Origin: Anaerolineae bacterium
Lineage (GTDB): Bacteria; Chloroflexota; Anaerolineae; Promineifilales; Promineifilaceae
Length of the DNA: 5,286 nucleotides
Assembly: GCA_014879345.1 (NCBI GenBank)
Contig: JACSSI010000407.1
Location: forward strand, 1-5,286
Reading direction: 5' to 3'
The notes below the pieces were generated by a model that did not search any database, was not told where the DNA came from, and saw only the letters and a list, made by a program, of their open reading frames with translations. Position 1 is the stretch's first letter. The number at the start of each line of letters is the position of its first letter. This document shows positions 1-5,247 of the stretch, piece by piece. Both the position numbers and the translations under genes were made by a program.

Positions 1-67
1 GAGAGATGGGGGTGAGAACGGCCGTTGGTTGGGTGTGCTTGGGGATGGGAGAACGGCCGTTTGGCTT
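1..67. repeat. Left copy of AACGGCCGTT-containing direct repeat
   Basis: Bases 8-67 match bases 1001-1059 in the same orientation with four substitutions and one single-base gap over 60 columns. Each copy holds two motif units about 35 bases apart: a GGGGTGAGAACGGCCGTTGG-type unit, then a GGGATGGGAGAACGGCCGTT unit. The two copies bracket the toxin-antitoxin operon. Bases 1-31 are also repeated at 87-117. The element carries no coding frame and ends in no recognisable insertion-sequence terminus. It may continue to the left of the window. Confidence 0.75.
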
Positions 68-86
68 TCCTGATTAGCAAGATGTT

Positions 87-117
87 GAGAGATTGGGGTG
101 AGAACGGCCGTTGGTCG
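87..117. repeat. Short second copy of the left-end repeat
   Basis: These 31 bases match 1-31 with two mismatches (T for G at 94 and C for T at 116). They contain only the first of the two motif units of the longer repeat. The match begins upstream of the AACGGCCGTT core with GAGAGAT and continues through it, so it is a repeated element and not only a shared 10-base motif. Confidence 0.7.
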
Positions 118-214
118 TTATGTTAAATGTTGGTTATTAGGTGTTGAGACAAAATGCCAACTAGTGATATTGACAGAATCAACTATGAAAAATACAAATT
201 CCCGTATTGCAACC

Positions 215-466
215 TTAGGAAACGTCTATATCTAATGTGTCATCTGCCATCGGTGCAACGTCAGGTATAGCCGCTAAAAACGCTTCGAAATCAGCACGAC
301 TCCCTTTACTTGCCTCCGCACGCAAATATTCCACAGTACGTAAAGCACTTATTTTTTCCACCGCTGCCAACGTTAAAAATTGGTTTATAGAAACACCCTC
401 AGCTTCTGCCAATGCCTTTATTTCTTTGTGGACACTAGTGGGTAATCGAATGGTTAATGCTGTCAT
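215..466 (-). CDS. Ribbon-helix-helix antitoxin of a PIN toxin-antitoxin pair
   Basis: This 83-residue protein is probably the antitoxin that neutralises the PIN toxin encoded just upstream and represses their shared promoter. The N-terminus has the ribbon-helix-helix (CopG/HicB-antitoxin-like) pattern: a strand TALTIRLP (residues 2-9) that would enter the DNA groove, a helix at about 11-23, the turn GVS (24-26) and a second helix from INQFL. The rest, ending in the acidic run DDTLDIDV, would be the toxin-binding tail. The ATG lies inside the toxin stop codon (ATGA overlap, 463-466), so the two genes are probably translationally coupled. A good Shine-Dalgarno GGAGAG (minus strand, 472-477) sits five bases before the start. 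No downstream terminator hairpin is evident. The fold is fairly clear; the exact antitoxin family is not. Confidence 0.82.
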   Translation of the reverse strand: MTALTIRLPTSVHKEIKALAEAEGVSINQFLTLAAVEKISALRTVEYLRAEASKGSRADFEAFLAAIPDVAPMADDTLDIDVS

Positions 467-885
467 TTGAACTCTCCAATTTCAACAAGAAAATCACGTG
501 GCTTAACTGCCTCTATATCAAAAATGTCAATACCACGAAAGTCTTTCAAATTAAATGTAATGATTCTTTTTGCTTGGGCGGCAACAGCCAGTTCAAGCAC
601 CATATCATCTTTCACATCCGGCAAAAAAGGTCGCCAATAAAAGTAAATTTCTTGAAGATGTGCCTGTGAAGTGAGATACTGCACCGTGCCGAATATCTGT
701 TCATCCGTCAAGCCTTTTAGCCGATGTTCTGGCCTCATTAGCACATCAAGATATTCAAAATAAAGCGGTGTTGAAAGACATATCTCAAATCGCTTATCTG
801 GGATAAGTTGTAAAAGATAGTAAGATGCACCACGACGAGATCGGGATGCAGCAATAAGGATATTGGTATCTAAAACAACTTTCAT
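463..885 (-). CDS. PIN-domain ribonuclease toxin (COG1569-like)
   Basis: This 140-residue protein looks like a PIN-family toxin, a magnesium-dependent endoribonuclease that would inhibit growth by cutting RNA when the antitoxin is lost. The typical PIN start MKVVLDTNILIAA carries the first acidic residue, D6. Further candidate active-site acids are E44 (in TPLYFEY), D93/D94 (DVKDDMVLELA) and D115 (ITFNLKDF). Length and motifs fit the 'putative toxin, PIN family' group (COG1569/TIGR00305). The frame is open back to a TTG at 921, which would add 12 residues, but that TTG is the first triplet of a likely -35 box, and PIN proteins normally begin just before the LDTN strand, so ATG 883-885 is preferred. 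Neither start has a clear Shine-Dalgarno, and the message may be leaderless. The toxin precedes the antitoxin, the reverse of classical vapBC order. Confidence 0.87.
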   Translation of the reverse strand: MKVVLDTNILIAASRSRRGASYYLLQLIPDKRFEICLSTPLYFEYLDVLMRPEHRLKGLTDEQIFGTVQYLTSQAHLQEIYFYWRPFLPDVKDDMVLELAVAAQAKRIITFNLKDFRGIDIFDIEAVKPRDFLVEIGEFK

Positions 886-892
886 GGTATCA

Positions 893-921
893 AATATGCC
901 ACCAAAGCGCACAAATGTCAA
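893..921 (-). promoter_or_regulatory. Probable sigma70-type promoter of the toxin-antitoxin operon
   Basis: On the minus strand a perfect -35 TTGACA (921-916) is followed by a 17-base spacer and a -10-like CATATT (898-893, four of six consensus bases). Transcription would start about 886-885, at or one base before the toxin ATG, which would make a leaderless message and explain the missing Shine-Dalgarno. The direct repeats ACATTTG (918-912) and ATATTTG (897-891) lie 21 bases apart, two helical turns, overlapping both promoter boxes. They could be operator half-sites for the ribbon-helix-helix antitoxin. The operator is an inference. Confidence 0.5.
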
Positions 922-1000
922 TAAGGAGGAATTTTTTTCATTCTTTGCAAATGCGAAATGGATTACAGGGATTTAGACTGCCTGAGTGCAACAGGTTGAA

Positions 1001-1059
1001 GGGGGTGAAAACGGCCATTGGTTGGTTGTGCTGGGGATGGGAGAACGGCCGTTTGGTTT
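1001..1059. repeat. Right copy of AACGGCCGTT-containing direct repeat
   Basis: This copy matches bases 8-67 at 55 of 60 aligned columns and has the same orientation. Its first motif has decayed to AACGGCCATT (1010-1019); its second is intact (1044-1053). It lies in the gene-free stretch between the divergent toxin-antitoxin operon and the kinase gene, so the 933-base segment 68-1000, with the whole operon, is bracketed by direct repeats. No gene fits this stretch: the open frames across it are short and repeat-derived. Confidence 0.75.
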
Positions 1060-1088
1060 TGGGTATCCATTTGCTACCACCTGTGGAG

Positions 1089-1110
1089 GTTCGCCTTCGC
1101 GGGCATGACA
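1089..1110. repeat. Degenerate hairpin repeat of the CGCCTTCGCGGG type
   Basis: The segment TCGCCTTCGCGGGCATGACA (1091-1110) resembles a hairpin repeat common in many bacterial genomes, usually CCCGCCTTCGCGGGAATGACA. That family assignment is from memory. Here the stem survives as CGC (1092-1094) pairing GCG (1099-1101) around a CTTC loop, extended by two T-G wobble pairs and one G-C pair. The left arm has therefore lost part of its complementarity. It is probably an old intergenic repeat copy with no current function. Confidence 0.45.
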
Positions 1111-1190
1111 CGATTACCAGCTTATTTTTTAAGCTCCATAAACCATCACGCCAAACCTGTATGCCAACCCTGCCCGAACTTGCCAAAGTT

Positions 1191-1205
1191 TGCTAAACTC
1201 AGGTC
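1191..1205 (+). promoter_or_regulatory. Candidate extended -10 promoter for the histidine kinase
   Basis: TGCTAAACT (1191-1199) reads as an extended -10 element, TG-n-TAAACT, with four of six consensus bases. No convincing -35 lies 16-18 bases upstream. Start of transcription seven bases past the box would fall on the A of the kinase ATG at 1206, again implying a leaderless message. The only Shine-Dalgarno-like bases, AGG at 1201-1203, are two bases from the ATG and too close to work normally. An inverted repeat AACTT-GCCA-AAGTT (1177-1190) sits just upstream and could be an operator, but it is short. Confidence 0.3.
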
Positions 1206-3635
1206 ATGTCTGAGCAAGCTGATCAACGTCGCTGGTACCATAATGACACCCTGCATCGTGCCATCGAGTGGCTTGTTTTGCTGATGGTGCTGATGGCTGC
1301 CTTGTGGGCAGGCACACGCACCACAGAAGCGCCGCAACTTATCCTGCTCACTACCCTCACCATCATCACCATCAACTTCAGTTTACCGCCCAAACGGGGG
1401 GCAGTGGGGCTGGTACCGCTGGTTTCTGTGAGCAGTTTGCTGATTTTGGGCTTGGAAACGGCCGTTCTCCTGCTCATCATCAGCATTATTCTGGCTGAAC
1501 TGGCTGGCCCGCTCTGGAAACCGCTGTGGGAATATGTGGATTTAAAACGGCCGTCCTGGCGGCAGCGGTTAGGAGCAGATTTTATTTATTTGCTCACCCT
1601 CATCATCGCCGGACAAGTCTACCGGCTGCTGGGCGGCACAACACCGCTCACCGCCCTTGCCATCGACAACCTGGATTGGTCGCTGCTCATCACGCTGGCT
1701 GTGGTTTACGGATTGGTCTATTTTCTGCTGACACTGCTGGCATGGGTCATCATGCGCGAACCGTTGGCCGAGTTTTTCAGCGAAAACGCCGTCCCCATTC
1801 TCACCTTTGGTTTACTGGTGCAGCCGTTTGCCCTGCTGGGCAGCATCACCTACATTCGCAGCGGACTGCCCGTCTTTGTGATCTATGCTCTGGGGGTGAC
1901 GGTATTTGCGGTGGTTGTGTGGCTGTCATGGCAGCGCCGCTTTATTTTGCAGCGGCAGTTGGCACAATTTTCGGCGCTTAACCGCAGTGGTGCGTCGCTA
2001 CGCGAAACACTGGAGTTGGAACAGGTACTGATGCGCACGTATGAGCTGGTGACAGAACTGGTTCCGGTTGACCAGTTTACGATTGCGCTGCTGGATGAAC
2101 AGGGGGTCTGGCAACGGCCGTTTCGACAAGCTCAAGGTAAACCGATTCGGCAAGTACAGACCTCTGAGGTTTCAGAAACCTCAGAGGTCGCCTATGCACC
2201 CGATGATTTCACGCGCTGGGTGGCTGAAAACAAAAAACTACTCGACACTGATTACCGCAACATCCACTTTGCCGCCCGCCACGGCCTGACGCTGCCCCAG
2301 CCAAAACCAAACGCCTGGCTCGGCATTCCGTTAACGGCCGTTGAGCAAGTTATTGGTGTGATGGTGTTGCAGAGATACCCACCCCAACCACCGTTCAGCC
2401 ATTGGAACCGGCAGGTGCTGCTCGCCATCGCAGGACAAGCCAGCGCCGCCATCCAAAATGCCCGCCTCTACAGCGAAACCCTGCGCCTCTACAATCTCAC
2501 CGACGAAGCGCTGGCACAGCGTGTCAAGCAGTTGCAAGCGCTGCTCAATTCGATGAAAGAAGGTGTGCTTATGATTGATACGCAGGGGCGGGTTGTGCTG
2601 GTTAATCCCCCCGCTGCCCATCTGCTTGGGCAGGCGAGTGAAGCACTGCTTTTACAAGGATTTTTGCCGGAGGAAACGGCCGTTTCTCTCGGATTCAGCC
2701 ACACAGCCTTGCAAACTTTACTAGACCACCTGCACAGCAATCAACTGCCGCCTGCACAGCAAGTCGAATTTCAAACGGCGGCTGGACAAACTTTTCTACG
2801 CCTGGATGCGCCCGTTTTGGCCGCCAACGGACAGGCCATCGGCTGGCTGATGCTCTTCCGCAACATCACAGAGGAGCGGGAACTGGCGGAACGACGCACC
2901 GACCTCACGCGCATGATCGTGCATGATTTGCGCAACCCGCTGACAACGTTAGCCAGCACCATCAGCCTCTTGGAACACCAACTCCTGCCTGAAAACGGCA
3001 CTATTGACGGCAACTTTGCCACCACCACCTCTCTCCTGCAAACGGCCGATATGGGTGTGGCAGATATGCTGGATATGGTCGATTCACTGATGGACATCAA
3101 CCGCATGGAAGCAGGCCAGGAGGTGGTGGATGCGGAGGCTATGCACCTGCCGCCACTAGCGGCGCAAGTCGTAGCACGGCTGCAACCCTGGGCGCAGGAA
3201 CGGCGCATCGCTCTCGCTTTTGCCGACAGTCCCAGCGATCTGCCCGCTGTGTGGGGCGATGCGGAAGTTCTGCGCCGTGTGTTCATCAACTTGCTCGATA
3301 ATGCTTTGAAATTCACACCATCAGGCGGCTCGGTAAACGGCCGTTTTCTGCCCGACACCAACAGTATTACCGGCTATGAACCGGGCATCATTTGCATCAT
3401 TCAAGACACAGGGCCAGGCATCCCACCTGAATCACGTGAGCAGGTTTTTGAGCGGTTCACACGCACAAACCAGGGCGGCGCTCCCATTCGCGGCACTGGC
3501 CTGGGTCTCACGTTTTGCAAACTGGTGATTGAAGCGCATAACGGCCGTATTTGGGTCGAAGATAATCCGGCAGGCGGCAGCCAATTCGTTTTCACCCTGC
3601 CCGGCATGCCGATTTTTGAAGGATTAAATGCTTAA
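1206..3635 (+). CDS. Membrane-bound GAF-PAS sensor histidine kinase
   Basis: This 809-residue protein is a two-component sensor kinase that would autophosphorylate on histidine and pass the phosphate to an unseen response regulator. Residues about 21-242 form seven or eight hydrophobic helices with short loops (clearest at 21-36, 44-59, 66-102, 124-141, 158-183, 195-217 and 220-242), so the input domain is in the membrane with no large external domain. A GAF domain (about 268-422), a short helical linker and a PAS domain (about 440-555) follow. The dimerisation/phosphoacceptor domain has the H-box MIVHDLRNPL with H573. The ATPase domain has the N-box with N695 and N699, G1 DTGPGIP (from D734), F-box VFERF and G2 RGTGLGL (762-768), so all catalytic boxes are intact. 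An insertion rich in dispersed repeats occupies about 305-328 of the GAF domain. The gene ends in tandem TAA TAA. The next in-frame Met lies inside helix 1, supporting the start chosen. The ligand is unknown. Confidence 0.93.
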   Translation: MSEQADQRRWYHNDTLHRAIEWLVLLMVLMAALWAGTRTTEAPQLILLTTLTIITINFSLPPKRGAVGLVPLVSVSSLLILGLETAVLLLIISIILAELAGPLWKPLWEYVDLKRPSWRQRLGADFIYLLTLIIAGQVYRLLGGTTPLTALAIDNLDWSLLITLAVVYGLVYFLLTLLAWVIMREPLAEFFSENAVPILTFGLLVQPFALLGSITYIRSGLPVFVIYALGVTVFAVVVWLSWQRRFILQRQLAQFSALNRSGASLRETLELEQVLMRTYELVTELVPVDQFTIALLDEQGVWQRPFRQAQGKPIRQVQTSEVSETSEVAYAPDDFTRWVAENKKLLDTDYRNIHFAARHGLTLPQPKPNAWLGIPLTAVEQVIGVMVLQRYPPQPPFSHWNRQVLLAIAGQASAAIQNARLYSETLRLYNLTDEALAQRVKQLQALLNSMKEGVLMIDTQGRVVLVNPPAAHLLGQASEALLLQGFLPEETAVSLGFSHTALQTLLDHLHSNQLPPAQQVEFQTAAGQTFLRLDAPVLAANGQAIGWLMLFRNITEERELAERRTDLTRMIVHDLRNPLTTLASTISLLEHQLLPENGTIDGNFATTTSLLQTADMGVADMLDMVDSLMDINRMEAGQEVVDAEAMHLPPLAAQVVARLQPWAQERRIALAFADSPSDLPAVWGDAEVLRRVFINLLDNALKFTPSGGSVNGRFLPDTNSITGYEPGIICIIQDTGPGIPPESREQVFERFTRTNQGGAPIRGTGLGLTFCKLVIEAHNGRIWVEDNPAGGSQFVFTLPGMPIFEGLNA
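2159..2189. repeat. In-frame double-palindrome element inside the kinase gene
   Basis: The arms GACCTCTGAGGTTTC (2159-2173) and GAAACCTCAGAGGTC (2175-2189) are perfect 15-base inverted repeats around a single A. Each arm contains a smaller palindrome: ACCTC-T-GAGGT on the left and ACCTC-A-GAGGT on the right. In the protein it encodes a repeated peptide, TSEV-SE-TSEV (residues 319-328), in a low-complexity stretch of the GAF domain. The same left-T/right-A architecture is seen in the intergenic palindromes at 3660 and 5171. This is most likely a small dispersed element inserted without breaking the frame. Confidence 0.8.
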
Positions 3636-3659
3636 TAAGCGTTCGTTTTCAACTTGCCG

Positions 3660-3692
3660 AGATTGGTCCAATCTTGAAGATTGGACCAATCT
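3660..3692. repeat. Double-palindrome element after the kinase gene
   Basis: AGATTGGTCCAATCTT (3660-3675) and its exact complement AAGATTGGACCAATCT (3677-3692) flank a single G. Each arm is itself a palindrome, AGATTGG-T-CCAATCT and AGATTGG-A-CCAATCT, so the RNA could fold as one 16-pair hairpin or two 7-pair hairpins. It begins 24 bases after the kinase stop codon. The 3' flank (AAAGG) lacks a U-run, so it is not a canonical intrinsic terminator, but it could stabilise the mRNA end or attenuate read-through into the peptidase gene. The same arms recur at 5171-5204. Confidence 0.85.
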
Positions 3693-3743
3693 AAAGGTAG
3701 ACCTATCAAGTTTACTCAGGAGATTTAATATTCACCCTTAAAA

Positions 3744-3750
3744 AAGGAAA
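3744..3750 (+). promoter_or_regulatory. Shine-Dalgarno site of the peptidase gene
   Basis: The purine run AAGGAAA precedes ATG 3756 with a gap of about 6-7 bases. This is the only plus-strand gene here with a clear ribosome-binding site, and it supports the chosen start. A TTTAAT box (3724-3729, five of six -10 bases) lies just upstream but without a matching -35, so an own promoter is possible and cotranscription with the kinase is also possible. Confidence 0.6.
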
Positions 3751-3755
3751 AAACT

Positions 3756-5156
3756 ATGAAACCAACCAACCCATTTTTATCCCTCGACCGCCACATCATG
3801 GGCGATGTCTATACCACCACAGAAGTGATGGATAACCTGACCATCCTCTGTGATGATTTTGGCTCCCGCTTTGGTGGCACACCCGGTGAAAAACTGGCCG
3901 CCGACTTTATGAAAGCAAAACTGGAAGCATACGGCCTGAGCAATGTCCATCTGGAACCCATCGAGTACACTGGCTGGCGCAGGGGAGATGTGAAGCTGGA
4001 AATCCTGGAACCTATCCAGGCAGTGCTGCCCTGCATCACGCTGCCCCACTCCCCACCCTGTGAACTGGAAGGCATTATCGTCGATTTAGGCGATGGCGCA
4101 CCCGAGGATTTTGACAAACGCGCTGACGAAATTAAAGGCAATATCGTCATGACAACCAGCGAGGTCAAGCCCAAGGGCAGCACACGTTGGGTACACCGCA
4201 TGGAAAAAAACGGCCGTGCTATCATCGCTGGCGCCACTGGCTTCATCTTCGTCAATCATTATCCAGGCTTTGGCCCGGCCACGGGTGGCATCGGTCATGC
4301 AGACGGCGCCTCTCTTATTCCTGGCATCTCTCTGGCGATGGAAGACGGCGCCTTCTTGCAGCGGCTCATCAAACGAAACGGCCGTGTCAAAATCCGGCTC
4401 ACCAGCACCGACCAAATAGAACCGATGACCTCATGGAACGTCGTCGCTGAACTGCCTGGCACAAAATATCCAGAACAGCTTGTTATGCTGGGCTGCCATT
4501 ATGACGGTCATGATATTTCTCAAGGGGCTGCGGATCCCGCTTCCGGCACAGTCGCCTTGATAGAAGCTGCTCGCGTTTTGGCTCAATACGGCGCAGATAC
4601 GCCCGCCACCATTCGCTTTTTGCTGTGGGGGGTGGAAGAAATCGGGCTAATTGGCTCAACCCAATATGTGGAGAAACATGCTGATGAACTGGATAACGTG
4701 CGCTTCTATTTGAATATGGATATGGCTGGCGCGATGGCAAATCCAGGCATTGTCCTCAACAAATGGCCTGACCTGGAAACCTTGCTGCTGGAGTGGAGCG
4801 ATGAAATGGCGCTGCCTTTTGGCATCGAACAATCTATCAACGCCCACTCTGATCATTATCCCTTTTTGATAGCTGGTGTTCCAACTGGCGGCATCGGCAG
4901 CGTTGGCAGCAAAGAACGCAGTGGGCGCGGCTACGGCCACACCCGCTACGACACGCTAGATAAGGTGGATTTGCGTAATCTACGTGAGGCATCGGCGCTG
5001 GCGGCTCGCCTGGCTTACCGCATGGCAATGGCTGAGAATTGGCCTGCTGCTCGTCGCAGTCAGGAAATTGTGGCTGAATTACTCGATAATCCTGAAAATA
5101 AGGAAGAAGAGACTTTCTTCGCCAAATTAGACGAATATTACGCACAAATGCGGTAG
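3756..5156 (+). CDS. M28-family zinc metallopeptidase with PA-like insert
   Basis: This 466-residue protein is a di-zinc M28 exopeptidase, most likely an aminopeptidase releasing N-terminal residues from peptides. The catalytic core carries the expected ligand order: H248 (MLGCHYDGHD), the bridging D260 (GAADPASG), the EE pair in GVEEIGLIGS with E294 as general base and E295 as ligand, D322 (NMDMAG) and H395 (GYGHTRYDTLD). Residues about 100-215, which hold glycine-rich strands such as GATGFIFVNH, look like a protease-associated (PA) domain between the N-terminal segment and the core, as in other M28 members. There is no signal peptide or membrane segment, so it is probably cytoplasmic, whereas many M28 enzymes are secreted. 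The start is supported by a purine-rich Shine-Dalgarno. Two Asn-Gly-Arg triplets are encoded by the dispersed ACGGCCGT motif. Substrate preference cannot be read from the sequence. Confidence 0.92.
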   Translation: MKPTNPFLSLDRHIMGDVYTTTEVMDNLTILCDDFGSRFGGTPGEKLAADFMKAKLEAYGLSNVHLEPIEYTGWRRGDVKLEILEPIQAVLPCITLPHSPPCELEGIIVDLGDGAPEDFDKRADEIKGNIVMTTSEVKPKGSTRWVHRMEKNGRAIIAGATGFIFVNHYPGFGPATGGIGHADGASLIPGISLAMEDGAFLQRLIKRNGRVKIRLTSTDQIEPMTSWNVVAELPGTKYPEQLVMLGCHYDGHDISQGAADPASGTVALIEAARVLAQYGADTPATIRFLLWGVEEIGLIGSTQYVEKHADELDNVRFYLNMDMAGAMANPGIVLNKWPDLETLLLEWSDEMALPFGIEQSINAHSDHYPFLIAGVPTGGIGSVGSKERSGRGYGHTRYDTLDKVDLRNLREASALAARLAYRMAMAENWPAARRSQEIVAELLDNPENKEEETFFAKLDEYYAQMR

Positions 5157-5170
5157 AAATAGGATTCACA

Positions 5171-5204
5171 AGATTGGTCCAATCTTAAAAGATTGGACCA
5201 ATCT
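5171..5204. repeat. Second copy of the AGATTGG double palindrome, after the peptidase gene
   Basis: The arms AGATTGGTCCAATCTT (5171-5186) and AAGATTGGACCAATCT (5189-5204) are identical to those at 3660-3692, but the centre is AA instead of G. It begins 14 bases after the peptidase stop. The sequences outside the arms differ from the first copy, which marks the element ends sharply. It lies between the peptidase and a possible convergent gene, so a two-way terminator or mRNA-end structure is plausible, though no U-run follows on the plus strand. Confidence 0.85.
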
Positions 5205-5247
5205 AATGCGCAAATGGGGGGATAACGGCCGTTTTCATGCCACCATC

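Larger units (their letters stand above)
17..5233. repeat. Dispersed AACGGCCGTT palindrome family
   Basis: This entry describes a family of short sites, not one continuous element. The full palindrome AACGGCCGTT begins at 17, 52, 103, 1044, 1457, 2113, 2333, 2675, 3336 and 5224. The 8-base core ACGGCCGT is also kept in variants whose 10-base windows begin at 1546, 3540, 4209 and 4377, and degenerate forms begin at 1010 and 3041. Five core sites are intergenic, seven are in the kinase gene and two in the peptidase gene. Inside genes all three frames are used, giving Thr-Ala-Val, Arg-Pro and Asn-Gly-Arg. With equal base frequencies about 0.08 copies of the 8-mer would be expected in this length. 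No role is visible. A methylation or protein-binding site, or a genome-wide motif like cyanobacterial HIP1, are candidate explanations. Confidence 0.85.

Noticed and set aside
185..235. A 16-codon plus-strand frame (MKNTNSRIATLGNVYI) behind a promoter-like TTGACA
   Set aside because: It is very short, has no Shine-Dalgarno and overlaps the 3' end of the antitoxin gene; chance is the better explanation.
463..921. Toxin starting at TTG 921
   Set aside because: The TTG coincides with the -35 box, and the extra 12 residues precede the usual PIN N-terminal strand.
8..1059. The repeats around the toxin-antitoxin operon as integron attC sites
   Set aside because: No GTTRRRY/RYYYAAC core pair or imperfect attC hairpin can be aligned; GTTGGTT and GTTTGGC next to the motif do not fit the core, and no integrase is present.
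1..1059. CRISPR array at the left end
   Set aside because: The repeats are few, unevenly spaced (about 35, 51 and 900 bases between motifs) and differ in length, with no uniform spacers or cas genes.
915..1196. Plus- and minus-strand open frames of about 80-93 codons between operon and kinase
   Set aside because: They run through the dispersed repeats, give low-quality repeat-derived peptides, and have no suitably placed ribosome-binding site; the AAGGAGGA at 923-930 is too far from the next ATG.
2771..3361. Long minus-strand open frame opposite the kinase domain
   Set aside because: It is a shadow of the histidine kinase gene: its peptide is rich in Ser, Arg and Ala with no domain, while the plus strand carries all catalytic boxes.
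3660..3692. Canonical rho-independent terminator
   Set aside because: The stem is AT-rich and followed by AAAGG instead of a T-run, so only a general hairpin role is supported.
3651..3712. Outer inverted repeat AACTTG/CAAGTT around the first palindrome
   Set aside because: Only six base pairs with unequal spacing, and absent from the second copy, so it does not define the element ends.
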